Below, piece by piece: positions 33,733 to 43,407 of a stretch of 64,000 nt of DNA. Both the position numbers and the translations under genes were made by a program. Origin of the DNA: Pyrobaculum sp. WP30. GTDB lineage: Archaea > Thermoproteota > Thermoprotei > Thermoproteales > Thermoproteaceae. The DNA lies in NCBI GenBank assembly GCA_001189275.1, contig CP012158.1:1913704-1977703 (forward strand). The letters run 5' to 3'. Under the pieces are notes generated by a model, which searched no databases, had not been told where the DNA came from, and saw nothing but the letters and a program-made list of their open reading frames with translations. The number at the start of each line of letters is the position of its first letter. Within the stretch, counting starts at the first letter, position 1.

Positions 33733-36387
33733 GTGTCGTTAAGGGAGGAACTCGACACTATCCCCCGAAAGGTGATTAAATCTATTAAGTTCGGGGTCCT
33801 CAGCCCTGAGATCATCAGGAAGTACTCCGTGATGGAGGTCACCACCTCTGAGGTGTACGACGAGGGCGGCCTCCCAGTGAGGGGCGGCATCGCGGACCGC
33901 AGGCTCGGCGTCGCCGAGCCCGGCTCGCGGTGTGAAACCTGCGGCCAGACACACGACGTGTGTCCAGGCCATTTTGGACACATTGAGCTGGTTAAGCCAG
34001 TTGTCCACGTGGAGTTCGCGAGGGTAATCTACGACGTGTTGAGGGCGACTTGCCCCAACTGCGGCCGCATTATGTTGAGGGATGAGGAGGCTAGGCGGTA
34101 TAGGGAGAGGCTTACGAAGCTCAGGGGGCGTTGGAGGCTTCTAGCCCTGAATCTCCATGAGAAGATACGCAAGAAGGCTTCCGAGAGGACGACTTGCCCC
34201 CATTGTGGGTATAAGAGGAATAAGATAAGGTTCGAAAGGCCTTACTACTTCTACGAGGAGACTGAGAGCGGGGCCTTGGTGAAGCTGGACCCCGAGGTGT
34301 TGAGGGATAGACTTGCCAAGGTCCCCGGGGAGGATCTAGAGCTGTTGGGCTTCAACCCGTCTGTGGCCAGGCCTGAGTGGGCTATTTTGAAGGTTCTGCC
34401 CGTGCCGCCGCCTCACGTCAGGCCTTCTATACAGCTTGAAACTGGCATAAGGTCTGAAGACGACCTCACTCACAAACTTGTCGATATTATCCGTATGAAT
34501 GAGAAATTGAAAATAGCTATTGAAACTGGCGCCCCGACTAATGTCGTTGATAACTTGTGGGATTTATTGCAGTATCATGTCGCCACCTACTTTGACAACG
34601 AGCTCCCCGGCATACCTGTGGCTAAACACAGAGGCGGGAGGCCGCTTAAGGGCATCGCCCAGAGACTTAAGGGGAAGGAGGGGAGATTCAGGGGCTCCCT
34701 CTCCGGCAAGCGCGTCAACTTCTCGGCGCGTACCGTCATCAGCCCCGACCCCCACATAAGTATCAACGAGGTCGGTGTGCCTGTGGACATAGCCAAGGTG
34801 CTGACAGTTCCGGAGAGGGTGACGACTTGGAACGTGGACGTCCTCCGCGAATATGTAATAAGGGGCCCCGAGGCTTGGCCGGGCGCCAACTACGTGGTGA
34901 CGCCGGAGGGCAGGAGGATAGATCTGCGCTACGTGAAGGATAGGAAGACGCTTGCAGATAGACTCGCCCCAGGCTGGGTCGTGGAGAGACACCTACGAGA
35001 TGGGGACATAGTTCTGTTTAACCGCCAGCCGAGTCTCCACAGGGTGTCCATGATGGGGCACCTGGTCAAGGTGTTGCCGGGGAGGACCTTTAGGCTCCAC
35101 CTAGCCGTGTGTCCGCCGTATAACGCCGACTTCGACGGAGACGAGATGAACCTACACGTGCCCCAGACTGAGGAGGCCCGGGCTGAGGCGCGGACTTTGA
35201 TGCTTGTGGAGAAGCACATAATTACCCCGCGCTACGGCGGCGCCATAATCGGCGCAAGGCAGGACTACATCATAGGCGCCTACCTCCTCTCGCACAAATC
35301 AACCTTCCTCACCAAGAAGGAAGTCGCCTTCCTGCTGGGGGCGGGAAAATCCGCTGAGGACCCGCCCGAGCCCGCCATTCTGCACCCCGTGGAGCTGTGG
35401 ACAGGCAAGCAGATTATTTCTCACTTCCTCCCGAAGGACCTCAACTGGGTGCAGCCAACGGCCTTTAAGAGCAGGTGCCAAGACGCGTATAGGTGTTTTG
35501 GCGACGAGTGGATTATCGTCGTCAACGGTAATTTGGTGAAGGGGGTGTTGGACAAGAAGTCCATAGGCGCTGAGCAGGTAGACTCCTTGTGGCACAGGGT
35601 AGCCCGCGACTACCCGCCTGAGGTCGCCAGGCAGTGGCTGGACTCCTCCCTGAGGCTGTTTCTCAGGTTCCTGGACCTCAGGGGCTTCACCTTCGGCATG
35701 GACTCCATATATCTGCCGCCGGAGTCCTACAAAGAGCTAGACGAGCTAATTGAGGAGAGTCTGAAGAAGGCAGATGAGCTGATTGAGGAGTTTAGAAGCG
35801 GCCGTCTGGAGGCTATGCCAGGCTTCACTGTGGAGGAGACCTTTGAGAACAAGGTTACCGAGATAATGTCTAGAGTGCGCGAAGACGCGGCTACTGTAGT
35901 GGAGAGATACATACGCAAAGACGCAGAGGGCTACCTCATGGCTAAGACCGGCGCCAGAGGTAGCATCGTGAACATAGTCCAGATGGTCGCCACGCTGGGG
36001 CAACAGACAATAAGGGGCGAGCGCATTAGGCGGGGCTACAGGACAAGGACTCTCCCGCACTTCTCGACAGGCGACATAGGCCCCTACGCAGGCGGCTTCG
36101 TTAGGAGGTGCTTTAGATGCGGCTTGTCACCTGTTGAGTACTTCTTCCACGCGGCCGCCGGCAGAGACGGCTTGATAGACACCGCGGTGCGTACGGCGCA
36201 GTCAGGCTACATGCAGAGACGGCTGATCAACGCTCTACAAGACGCATACACGGCCTACGACGGCACTGTTAGGTTCGGCGGCGAGACGCTGTTGCAGATG
36301 CTCTACGGCGAAGACGGGGTCGACGTAAGCCGCTCGGACCACGGGAAGATAGCCGATATAAAGTCGTTGAAACTCTGGATAAGATGA
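33733..36387 (+). CDS. rpoA1: DNA-directed RNA polymerase subunit A' (Rpo1N)
   Basis: 884 aa. The zinc-binding clamp head (CETCGQTHDVCPGHFGH) and second Cys pairs (CPNCG, CPHCG), the RFRGSLSGKRVNFSARTVI rudder region, and the catalytic Mg-binding loop NADFDGDEMNLH are all present. GTG 33733 is 25 bp after tttatatattg. It overlaps rpoA'' by ATGA. Archaeal A' and A'' together equal the bacterial beta' subunit. Confidence 0.97.
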   Translation: MSLREELDTIPRKVIKSIKFGVLSPEIIRKYSVMEVTTSEVYDEGGLPVRGGIADRRLGVAEPGSRCETCGQTHDVCPGHFGHIELVKPVVHVEFARVIYDVLRATCPNCGRIMLRDEEARRYRERLTKLRGRWRLLALNLHEKIRKKASERTTCPHCGYKRNKIRFERPYYFYEETESGALVKLDPEVLRDRLAKVPGEDLELLGFNPSVARPEWAILKVLPVPPPHVRPSIQLETGIRSEDDLTHKLVDIIRMNEKLKIAIETGAPTNVVDNLWDLLQYHVATYFDNELPGIPVAKHRGGRPLKGIAQRLKGKEGRFRGSLSGKRVNFSARTVISPDPHISINEVGVPVDIAKVLTVPERVTTWNVDVLREYVIRGPEAWPGANYVVTPEGRRIDLRYVKDRKTLADRLAPGWVVERHLRDGDIVLFNRQPSLHRVSMMGHLVKVLPGRTFRLHLAVCPPYNADFDGDEMNLHVPQTEEARAEARTLMLVEKHIITPRYGGAIIGARQDYIIGAYLLSHKSTFLTKKEVAFLLGAGKSAEDPPEPAILHPVELWTGKQIISHFLPKDLNWVQPTAFKSRCQDAYRCFGDEWIIVVNGNLVKGVLDKKSIGAEQVDSLWHRVARDYPPEVARQWLDSSLRLFLRFLDLRGFTFGMDSIYLPPESYKELDELIEESLKKADELIEEFRSGRLEAMPGFTVEETFENKVTEIMSRVREDAATVVERYIRKDAEGYLMAKTGARGSIVNIVQMVATLGQQTIRGERIRRGYRTRTLPHFSTGDIGPYAGGFVRRCFRCGLSPVEYFFHAAAGRDGLIDTAVRTAQSGYMQRRLINALQDAYTAYDGTVRFGGETLLQMLYGEDGVDVSRSDHGKIADIKSLKLWIR

Positions 36388-37523
36388 TCTCCAAACTAGA
36401 TCTGTTGGCAAAGATCTCGCAGGTGTTGCCGCAACCGCTTTATAAAGAGCTTGAAAACGCCGTAAAAGACCTAGACGACGAGAGGGCACTCCGGCTGATA
36501 TACCGCGTTCTCAAGCTCTACACCACCTCCTTGATAGACCCAGGCGAGGCCATCGGGATCGTGACGGCTCAGTCAATCGGCGAGCCGGGCACCCAGATGA
36601 TTCTGCGTTCTTTCCACTACGCAGGCCTGAGGGAATTCTCCATGGCAAGAGGTTTGCCCAGGTTGATAGAAATAGTCGACGCCAGAAGGAACCCGTCTAC
36701 CCCGCTTATGTTCATCTACCTAAAGCCGCCCCACAACAAGAGCAGGGAGGCCGCCGAGGCCGTCGCGAAGAAGATACAGCAGGTGACGCTGGAGATGCTG
36801 GCTAAGGAGGTCGATGTAGACTACGTGGCTGGCGCTGTGACGATCACGTTGGATCCAGACCAGCTGAAGTACCGCGGGTTGAGCCTAAAAGATGTGGAGA
36901 AGATAGTAAGCAAGGCAAAGGGGAAAGACCTCTCGGTCTCCATGCGCGGATACGCAATTACGGTGTCGCTGACGACTCCTGACGTGTTAAAGATCAGGAA
37001 GGCGCGGGACAAGATCCTACAAGTCAAGGTGTCCGGCATAAAGGGGGTGAGGAAGGTCGTGCTCCAGTACGACTCTAAAAACGATGAGTGGTTTATAGTG
37101 ACCGAAGGCACCAACCTAGAGGCGGTGCTCCAGCTGGAGGAGGTGGACCCCAAGAGGACATACAGCAACGACCTCCACGAAGTTGAGGAAGTCTTGGGCA
37201 TCGAGGCGGCTAGGTCCCTGGTGGCGCAGGAGATCAAACGCGTCTTGGACGAGCAAGGCCTCGACGTGGACACCCGCCACATGTACCTAGTCGCAGACGC
37301 GATGACTTGGTCAGGCAGGCTAAAGCCCATAGGACGCCACGGAGTCGTCGGGGCGAAGGAGTCGCCCCTAGCCCGCGCCGCCTTTGAGGTCACCGTGAAG
37401 ACGCTTGTGGAGGCCGCGGTGAGGGGGGAGGACGAGCAGTTCAAAGGCGTCGTGGAGAACATAATCGCCGGCAAATACGTCCCCGTAGGCACAGGCATAG
37501 TCAGGCTTTTGATGCAGTTCTAG
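36384..37523 (+). CDS. rpoA2: DNA-directed RNA polymerase subunit A'' (Rpo1C)
   Basis: 379 aa. Contains the trigger-loop region GIVTAQSIGEPGTQMILRSFHYAG and the C-terminal jaw/clamp segments (LVADAMTWSGRLKPIGRHGVVGAKESPLARAAFE). The start ATGA overlaps the A' stop, so A' and A'' are translationally coupled. No intein or insertion is seen. Confidence 0.97.
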   Translation: MISKLDLLAKISQVLPQPLYKELENAVKDLDDERALRLIYRVLKLYTTSLIDPGEAIGIVTAQSIGEPGTQMILRSFHYAGLREFSMARGLPRLIEIVDARRNPSTPLMFIYLKPPHNKSREAAEAVAKKIQQVTLEMLAKEVDVDYVAGAVTITLDPDQLKYRGLSLKDVEKIVSKAKGKDLSVSMRGYAITVSLTTPDVLKIRKARDKILQVKVSGIKGVRKVVLQYDSKNDEWFIVTEGTNLEAVLQLEEVDPKRTYSNDLHEVEEVLGIEAARSLVAQEIKRVLDEQGLDVDTRHMYLVADAMTWSGRLKPIGRHGVVGAKESPLARAAFEVTVKTLVEAAVRGEDEQFKGVVENIIAGKYVPVGTGIVRLLMQF

Positions 37524-37699
37524 GCCCCGGCGGATTCCGCCCACAGCCGCGCGGAGCTCCCTCGCCGGCCTCTAGAGAGATCTACACGTGCCTCAGTGGA
37601 AGCACTAGGCCCCTCCATCTCCACGGCATATGAGGCGGTAACATCCCTGAGGGGTATTCGGCGTTGAAACTTTATAAATAGTTCTTTCATCTGCGCAAC
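37524..37699. other. Intergenic leader before rpl30e
   Basis: A 176-bp gap in an otherwise contiguous block. It contains a TATA box (actttataaata, about 37668-37680) 25 bp before the GTG of rpl30e. The remainder is GC-rich and I see no convincing gene or RNA in it. Confidence 0.4.
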
Positions 37700-38005
37700 G
37701 TGGTCGATATAGGCAGGGAGCTCCAGGTAGCTATCAACACGGGCAAGGTCGTCATAGGCTTTGAAGAGACGAAAAAAGCGGTGTTGGCGGGAACTCCAAA
37801 GATGGTGATACTGGCGGCCAACGCCCCGAAGTGGGCTCGCGACGATATAGAGTACTACGCCAAGCTGGCTGGGATCCCCATTTTTGTATTTCCTGGGTCG
37901 AGCATTGAGCTGGGCGCCGCCGCGAAGAGGCCTCACCGAATTATGGCCGTCGCAGTGGTCGACCCAGGCCAGAGCGAGATCTTGAAACTCGTGGAGCATG
38001 CCTGA
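37700..38005 (+). CDS. rpl30e: Ribosomal protein L30e
   Basis: 101 aa of the L7Ae/L30e fold: [45 protein letters not shown].. [15 protein letters not shown]30e is a 50S protein that contacts kink-turns. GTG 37700, leaderless by TATA spacing. It overlaps the NusA-like gene by 8 bp, the usual archaeal order L30e-NusA-S12. Confidence 0.93.
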   Translation: MVDIGRELQVAINTGKVVIGFEETKKAVLAGTPKMVILAANAPKWARDDIEYYAKLAGIPIFVFPGSSIELGAAAKRPHRIMAVAVVDPGQSEILKLVEHA

Positions 38006-38432
38006 TATTAGGCTTACGGAGGAAGAGATCAGATACGCGACTCTTTTTGAGAGCATCACCGGCGTGACGCCGATAGACGTGGTTATAGACAACGAGTATT
38101 CTAGGATTATTTTCGTGGTTCAGAAAAACCAAGCCGCCTTGGCGGTGGGCAAGGGGGGTTCCAACGTGAAGATGTTGAGAAACATAGTTGGTAAAGACGT
38201 GGAGATCGTGGAGGCTGGCGAAAGCCCTGAGGAGCTTATAAAAAACAGCCTCTACCCCGCCAAGGTTATAATGGTAAAGGTGACTAAGGCGCCCTCTGGC
38301 TCTAAGGTCGCCATCACCACCGTGGCGCCTGAGGACAAAGGCATAGCCATAGGCAAGAATGGGCGTAACATCGCAAGGGCGAAGACGCTGGCTAAGCGCT
38401 ACTTCGACATTGAGAAGATAATACTGGCCTAG
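37998..38432 (+). CDS. nusA: NusA-like KH-domain transcription factor
   Basis: 144 aa with two KH domains: [27 protein letters not shown] (GKGG loop) and [29 protein letters not shown] (GKNG loop). It lacks the N-terminal and S1 domains of bacterial NusA, as is normal in archaea. RNA binding during elongation or termination is inferred. It overlaps rpl30e by 8 bp and precedes rps12. Confidence 0.92.
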   Translation: MPDIRLTEEEIRYATLFESITGVTPIDVVIDNEYSRIIFVVQKNQAALAVGKGGSNVKMLRNIVGKDVEIVEAGESPEELIKNSLYPAKVIMVKVTKAPSGSKVAITTVAPEDKGIAIGKNGRNIARAKTLAKRYFDIEKIILA

Positions 38433-38482
38433 GGCCTTTGTGATAAGCTATAAAGTTTATTAAGGCTTTGTTGTAAAGGGGC

Positions 38483-38926
38483 GTGCCTGGTAAAAAATCG
38501 CCATACGGACTATTTGCGGGCGGCAAGTTGAAGAGGAAGCGGCAGAAGTTTAGGTGGAACGACGTCACGTATAAGCGGAAGATGCTGGGTCTCGTGGAGA
38601 AGTACGACCCCCTGGAGGGCGCCCCTATGGCGCGTGGAATAGTCCTCGAGAAGGTCGGCGTTGAGGCGAGAAAGCCTAACGCGGCTGTTCGTAAGTGCGT
38701 AAGGGTTCAGCTCGTGAAAAACGGCAAGGTGGTGACCGCCTTTGTCCCGCTGGACGGCAGTTTGAACTATATAAATGAACACGACGAGGTTGTGATTGAG
38801 CGTATAGGCGGCCCTGAGGGGAGGTCCCTCGGCGATATCCCGGGCGTAAGATTTAAGGTGATCAAGGTCAACGGGGTTTCGCTCTGGGCTATTTGGCGTG
38901 GCAAGAAGCAGAAGCCCACTAGGTAA
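38483..38926 (+). CDS. rps12: Ribosomal protein S12 (uS12)
   Basis: 147 aa. The decoding-site loop region [19 protein letters not shown] and the C-terminal [24 protein letters not shown] are conserved. GTG 38483 follows an AT-rich element (gctataaagttta). The final base of the stop TAA is shared with the first base of the rpoD ATG (TAATG). Confidence 0.96.
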
Positions 38927-39711
38927 TGCCGAGGGCGAAAGTAGTTGAGAAGTCTCCTCTGTTTTTAAAGGCGGTTATTGAGGGCGCGTATCCATCTCTT
39001 GTGAATTCGCTCAGGCGTGTGTTAATCGCCGAGTTGCCCGCCATGGCGATTGACTCCGTAGTTGTTGTTAATAATACCTCCGTTATGTATGACGAAATGT
39101 TGGCGCATAGGCTTGGGCTCATCCCGCTGACTACGCCGCTTGAAGCTCTGCCGCCTATAGAGGACTGCGAGTCAGGTCTTGCGGACCCCTCAGAATGCAC
39201 CGTAAGGCTTACGTTGCAAGTTACGGCAGAGGGCGAGGTGACTGTGTACTCCGGCGACTTGGTGTCTGAACGGCCAGACGTGGCTCCTGTGTATAAGGAT
39301 ATACCGATTGTGAAGCTTGTAAAGGGTCAGAACATCACGGTTGAGGCATATGCGAAGCTGGGCCGGGCGAGGGATCACGCCAAGTGGCAGGCGGCACTTG
39401 CGAGCTACTACTACTACCCCAAGGTCGAGGTGAGGGACGAGAAGTGCCGAGAGAAATGCCGCGAGGTTTGTAAAGACCTTGAGGATCCATTGGAATGCAC
39501 CTTCAACAAGGCGTGGACATGTAAGGATCTTTGCGGCGACGGGCTAGCGGTGGAGTGGGATAGGTACAAATACGTCTTCTGGGTCGAGTCTTTCGGGAAC
39601 TACGACATAGAAACGGCGTTGCGGGAGGCCCTCAGAATTCTAAAGAAGAAGTTTACCGTCTTCGCAGAGTCTCTGAGCCAGAGGGCGGCCGCGCTTCAGC
39701 AAACCGCCTAA
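38926..39711 (+). CDS. rpoD: RNA polymerase subunit D (Rpo3) with Cys cluster
   Basis: 261 aa, homologue of RPB3/alpha. The dimerisation region (SLVNSLRRVLIAELPAMAID) and the inserted ferredoxin-like domain are present. The latter has a dense cysteine set at about 178-205 (CREKC, CKDLEDPLEC, CKDLC), consistent with the Fe-S-cluster type of archaeal RpoD. It starts at TAATG with the S12 stop. Downstream the locus breaks into an AOR relic before L18e. Confidence 0.95.
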   Translation: MPRAKVVEKSPLFLKAVIEGAYPSLVNSLRRVLIAELPAMAIDSVVVVNNTSVMYDEMLAHRLGLIPLTTPLEALPPIEDCESGLADPSECTVRLTLQVTAEGEVTVYSGDLVSERPDVAPVYKDIPIVKLVKGQNITVEAYAKLGRARDHAKWQAALASYYYYPKVEVRDEKCREKCREVCKDLEDPLECTFNKAWTCKDLCGDGLAVEWDRYKYVFWVESFGNYDIETALREALRILKKKFTVFAESLSQRAAALQQTA

Positions 39712-39720
39712 CAGGCAAGT

Positions 39721-40241
39721 TCAAAGCAAACTTTTCACAGCATCGCCGGTGGGAACCCCGTCTTCGTCCCAGCCTCTTAACGCATAGTAGCGTCTAAGCG
39801 CCTCCTTCAACTCTTTTTCGTCTATCTTCTTGAGCCTTCGAGGCGGCTTTTAAGCGGGGCAGATAGGTTGTTCGCGAGTCTACGCCTATCTTTGTCTCTG
39901 TTGCGTCTCTCCCCCAGGCGTCTCTTAACTCCACGCGCCCGTCTTATATCAGTACGTCGGCTTCTCCGCTCTGCCAGACAACGGCGTCTGCGCCAGCCCA
40001 CCTCATGACCGCCCCACCGCGCCGCCCATGTAGCCACCGCCCAGTATGCCGGTGAGCAGAGACCGGAAGACCGCGTGGCCATGGGGATCCTTGTCCAGCC
40101 GAGAGGACTTGAGCTACCAGGTGTTTACCGGCGTAAACGGCTCGGCGGAGTGCCCACCCAAGTTGTGGAAAAGCCAAGACCCCCCACCTCCTTAACTCGC
40201 CAGGTCAGTTTAGGGCGGTCGACCGCTACGACTTTGAACAT
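39721..40241 (-). pseudogene. Relic of tungsten aldehyde:ferredoxin oxidoreductase (AOR)
   Basis: Fragments in all three minus-strand frames line up in AOR order. The start is MFKVVAVDRPKLTWRVKEVGG (from ATG 40241, like the AOR N-terminus). Then come FRSLLTGILGGGYMGG and MRWAGADAVVWQSGEADV with DGRVELRDAWG. The end is LKEALRRYYALRGWDEDG with VPTGDAVKSLL and a TGA at 39721-39723. A functional AOR is about 600 aa, whereas this relic spans 521 bp, so most of the middle (the pterin/Fe-S ligands) is deleted and several frameshifts and stops remain. Not functional. The bases 39712-39720 and 40242-40332 hold only spacer and the L18e promoter. Confidence 0.75.
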
Positions 40242-40332
40242 GTGTATGGCGTGTCGCAACTTATTAAGCATGGGCGTCAGGTTTTGGCGGAGGTGCATAA
40301 ACTTTAAATATAGATGTTGTTGCGTTGGCGGT

Positions 40333-40701
40333 ATGCCTCCTAATCCAACTGGACCGACAAACAGACAGCTGAGGATGCTGGCTAGGTTTCTGAGGAAGGC
40401 GGCGGTTGCTAACTCCGCAAATATTTGGAAGGCGGTTGCGGAATACGTCGAAAGGCCTAGAAGACAGAGGGTTGTGGTGAACGTGGGGAAGCTGAACCGT
40501 GTGGCCGGCGATGGAGATGTCGTTGTGGTGCCGGGGAAGCTGTTGGGCGGCGGGAATCTCTACAAGAAGGTTGTGGTAGCCGCTGTGAACATATCACCTA
40601 AGGCCGCTCAGAAGGTCTTAGAGGCTGGCGGCGAGGTTTTGACGCTTCCTGAGCTTGTAAAGAAGTTTCCAAAGGGGAGCGGCGTCAAGATAGTGGTATG
40701 A
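40333..40701 (+). CDS. rpl18e: Ribosomal protein L18e
   Basis: 122 aa; matches archaeal L18e (TNRQLRMLARFLRKAAV .. ERPRRQRVVVNVGKLNRVAGDGD .. PGKLLGGGNLYKKVVVAAVNISPKA). ATG 40333 follows a TATA box (ctttaaatata, about 40304-40314). Its 3' end overlaps L13 (ATGA). First gene of the L18e-L13-S9-RpoN operon. Confidence 0.95.
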   Translation: MPPNPTGPTNRQLRMLARFLRKAAVANSANIWKAVAEYVERPRRQRVVVNVGKLNRVAGDGDVVVVPGKLLGGGNLYKKVVVAAVNISPKAAQKVLEAGGEVLTLPELVKKFPKGSGVKIVV

Positions 40702-41264
40702 ACGCGGCGAGGCGGTCTCTGGTCGACGTGTCGCAGTTGCCCGAGAAGGGAGAAGTCGTCATCGACGCAGAGGACCACGTGGCGGGGAGGCTGGCCACAT
40801 ACATCGCGAAGGCTCTACTAGAGCGGCCGGAGTTGCGGATCGTCGTTGTAAACGCGGAGAAGCTGGTGATAACCGGCGACGAAAAGATGGTTGTTGAGTG
40901 GATTAAGAGGAAGATAGACGAGTGGCGTACACACTACAACCCGGAGAAGGTAGGTCCGAAAATCCCCCGGAGACCTGACCGCATATTCAAGAGAATTGTG
41001 AGAGGCATGTTGCCCAAGAAGACGGAGACTGGGCGGAGGGCGTTGAAGAGGCTCCGCGTCTACATGTCTATGCCTATGGAGTTCTTTCAGAGGAAGAGAC
41101 TGGTCCTCTACGAGGTGCCTGAGGCAAAGCTTAGGCTTAGACCTTTGCTTAGGTACGTAACGCTGGAGGAGGTGTGGCGTAATGTGGACCCCGCCGCGTG
41201 GGAGCAGTGGAAAAAGGCGAGGGATATGTGGGAGAAAAAGATAAAACAGCAAGCTAGTGGGTAG
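40698..41264 (+). CDS. rpl13: Ribosomal protein L13 (uL13)
   Basis: 188 aa. Archaeal L13 motifs: VVIDAEDHVAGRLATYIAKALLE, VVVNAEKLVITGDE, RTHYNPEKVGPKIPRRPDRIFKRIVRGMLPKKTETGRRALKRLRVYM. It has a basic C-terminal extension. ATGA overlap with L18e; S9 starts 2 bp after its stop. Confidence 0.95.
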   Translation: MNAARRSLVDVSQLPEKGEVVIDAEDHVAGRLATYIAKALLERPELRIVVVNAEKLVITGDEKMVVEWIKRKIDEWRTHYNPEKVGPKIPRRPDRIFKRIVRGMLPKKTETGRRALKRLRVYMSMPMEFFQRKRLVLYEVPEAKLRLRPLLRYVTLEEVWRNVDPAAWEQWKKARDMWEKKIKQQASG

Positions 41265-41266
41265 CC

Positions 41267-41707
41267 ATGGACGTTAGGGCTCTCGGCGCGTCGATACTGC
41301 AGGAAGCCCCGCGTGTGGTCATCTCTGTGGGTAAGAAAAAGACCGCGGTGGCAAGGGCCGTTATAAGGCCTGGGATCGGCCGCGTCAGGGTAAACGGATA
41401 CCCGCTGGAGCTTTGGCCTGTCGAGATGGCCCGCGTAAAAATGGCTGAGCCTCTTGTCCTTGCCGGCGACCTGGCAAAGAAGGTGGATGTCGAGGTTAAC
41501 GTGTCGGGGGGCGGCTACATGGGCCAGGCTATAGCCACCAGGATCGCCATAGCGAGGGGGTTGGTGGCTTACTTCCAGAGCCAGGAGCTGAAGGAGCTGT
41601 ATGAGAGGTATGACCCATACATGTTAAAGGGCGACCCCAGGCGGACTGAGCCTAAGAAGCCAGGCCTCAAACACGCGAGGAGCAAGAGGCAGAAGGCGTA
41701 TAGATGA
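41267..41707 (+). CDS. rps9: Ribosomal protein S9 (uS9)
   Basis: 146 aa with [25 protein letters not shown] at the N-terminus and the C-terminal tail [24 protein letters not shown] that reaches the P-site tRNA. The start ATG follows the L13 stop after 2 bp, and the stop overlaps the rpoN ATG (ATGA). Confidence 0.96.
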   Translation: MDVRALGASILQEAPRVVISVGKKKTAVARAVIRPGIGRVRVNGYPLELWPVEMARVKMAEPLVLAGDLAKKVDVEVNVSGGGYMGQAIATRIAIARGLVAYFQSQELKELYERYDPYMLKGDPRRTEPKKPGLKHARSKRQKAYR

Positions 41708-41904
41708 TCATACCCGTACGGTGTTTCACCTGCGGCCGGCCGCTTGGCCATCTCCACTCCCCGTTTAAACGCAGAGTCCTTGCGGGGGAGCATCCGGCGC
41801 AGGTGCTGGATTCTCTTGGAGTTAAGAGGTACTGTTGCCGCAGGACTTTGATGGCGCATGTGGACTGGATCGACGACGTTCTTCTATACGAGAGACGTAG
41901 CTAG
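41704..41904 (+). CDS. rpoN: RNA polymerase subunit N (Rpo10)
   Basis: 66 aa. The zinc-bundle signature [14 protein letters not shown], with the later double cysteine in [21 protein letters not shown], gives the CxxC..CC zinc site of RPB10. It links subunits D/L to the enzyme. Coupled to S9 by ATGA. Confidence 0.95.
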   Translation: MIIPVRCFTCGRPLGHLHSPFKRRVLAGEHPAQVLDSLGVKRYCCRRTLMAHVDWIDDVLLYERRS

Positions 41905-41941
41905 GGGATAATTTTATATATCGCTAAATACTGGCGTTTCT

Positions 41942-42202
41942 ATGTCGAAAGCCCCGCCGCAGTTAAAACTCCCATCGCCTATTAAAGTACTGACAAAGAT
42001 GCTGAACAAGGAGGTGGTGGCTAGGCTTAAGGGTGGGGTGGCGGTTAAGGGCGTCTTAACGGCGTATGACGGTTGCATGAATTTGGTGCTTGACGACGCG
42101 GCAGAGCTTGACAAATCCGGTGAGCCGCTTACGCGATACGGCAGGTTAGTGGTTAGAGGATCTCAGGTGATTTATGTATCCGCCATTGAGGCGTCGCCAT
42201 GA
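41942..42202 (+). CDS. LSm/Sm-like archaeal protein
   Basis: 86 aa. Sm1 (LNKEVVARLKGGVAVKGVLTAYDGCMNLVLDDA) and Sm2 (GRLVVRGSQVIYVSAI) motifs are both visible. It forms ring oligomers that bind oligo-U RNA. ATG 41942 is preceded by attttatatatcg. It overlaps metK by 4 bp (ATGA), an operon pairing of an LSm protein with SAM synthetase. Confidence 0.9.
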   Translation: MSKAPPQLKLPSPIKVLTKMLNKEVVARLKGGVAVKGVLTAYDGCMNLVLDDAAELDKSGEPLTRYGRLVVRGSQVIYVSAIEASP

Positions 42203-43407
42203 TCGTCGTAGAGAAGGTGGATAAAACGCCGGTAGCTAGGCGGCTAGTTGAAATTGTTGAGAGAAAGGGACAGGGACATCCCGACTACATCGCAGACGGC
42301 ATTTCCGAGTGGGTAAGCAGATATCTGTCGAAGTTCTACATGGAGCAGTTCGGCGTGATTCTCCACCACAACGTAGACAAGACCTTGGTGGTTGGCGGGC
42401 AGGCTGCTCCGCGGTTTGGCGGCGGCGAAGTACTGCAGCCCATCTACATACTCGTGTCCGGCAGGGCGACCTACGAGGTGAGGACTAGAGACGGCGTTGT
42501 CAAGATACCGCTTGGCCCCGTGGTGATACAAGCGGCGAGGGACTGGATCAAGCAACACTTCCGCTACCTAGACCCGGACATGCATACTGTAATTGACTAC
42601 AGAATAGGCCAAGGCTCTGCTGATTTGGTCGGTATTTACGACTTGGGCGTTAAGAGCGTGCCGCTTGCAAACGACACGTCCGTCGGCGTTGGCTATGCCC
42701 CCCTGACGCCGCTTGAGGATCTTGTCTACAAGACCGAGAGACTTCTCAACTCCCGCGACTTCAAGGCTAAGTACCCCGAGGTTGGGGAAGACGTGAAGGT
42801 GATGGGTGTGAGGGTCGGGAAGGAGGTTAAGCTGACAGTCGCGGCGGCCATGATAAGTAGGTTGACGAAGGATAAAAGCCACTACCTCTCTGTTAAGGAG
42901 GATGTGCAGAGGGCTGTGGAGGATCTCGCCGCTAAGGTAGCCCCGGAATACGGCGTGGAGGTTACAATAAACGCCGCCGACAAGCCGGAGCACGGGATAT
43001 TCTACCTCACGGTCACCGGCACCTCTGCCGAACACGGCGACGACGGCATGACGGGGAGGGGCAATAGGGCTAACGGGCTGATCACGCCTATGAGGTCTAT
43101 GTCGCTGGAGGCGGCCGCTGGTAAGAACCCGGTTAGCCACGTGGGCAAGATCTACAACGTGGTTGCCCAGCGGATTGCCGACAAGATCTATAAACAGCTT
43201 AAGGAAATCACCGAGGTATATGTCGAGATCGTCTCACAGATCGGCAAGCCTATAGATGAGCCGAAGATCCTAAACATCGAAATTATCAAAGACGGCGAAC
43301 TTACCTCAGAGATTAAGAACGAGGTAGGCGCCATCGCCAGGGAGGAGCTCGACAGAATTACGCAAATCACCGACCTCGTATTAAGAGGAGAGGCGTCGTT
43401 ATATTAA
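42199..43407 (+). CDS. mat: Archaeal S-adenosylmethionine synthetase
   Basis: 402 aa, the archaeal-type MAT that converts Met and ATP into SAM. Characteristic segments: [95 protein letters not shown]. It supplies the several SAM enzymes in this window. Coupled to the LSm gene. It overlaps the convergent DUF460 gene by 9 bp. Confidence 0.96.
   Translation: MIVVEKVDKTPVARRLVEIVERKGQGHPDYIADGISEWVSRYLSKFYMEQFGVILHHNVDKTLVVGGQAAPRFGGGEVLQPIYILVSGRATYEVRTRDGVVKIPLGPVVIQAARDWIKQHFRYLDPDMHTVIDYRIGQGSADLVGIYDLGVKSVPLANDTSVGVGYAPLTPLEDLVYKTERLLNSRDFKAKYPEVGEDVKVMGVRVGKEVKLTVAAAMISRLTKDKSHYLSVKEDVQRAVEDLAAKVAPEYGVEVTINAADKPEHGIFYLTVTGTSAEHGDDGMTGRGNRANGLITPMRSMSLEAAAGKNPVSHVGKIYNVVAQRIADKIYKQLKEITEVYVEIVSQIGKPIDEPKILNIEIIKDGELTSEIKNEVGAIAREELDRITQITDLVLRGEASLY

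Noticed and set aside
37520-38092. Minus-strand frame opposite L30e and NusA
   Set aside because: Antisense shadow of two clear ribosomal/transcription genes, with no start signal or motif of its own.
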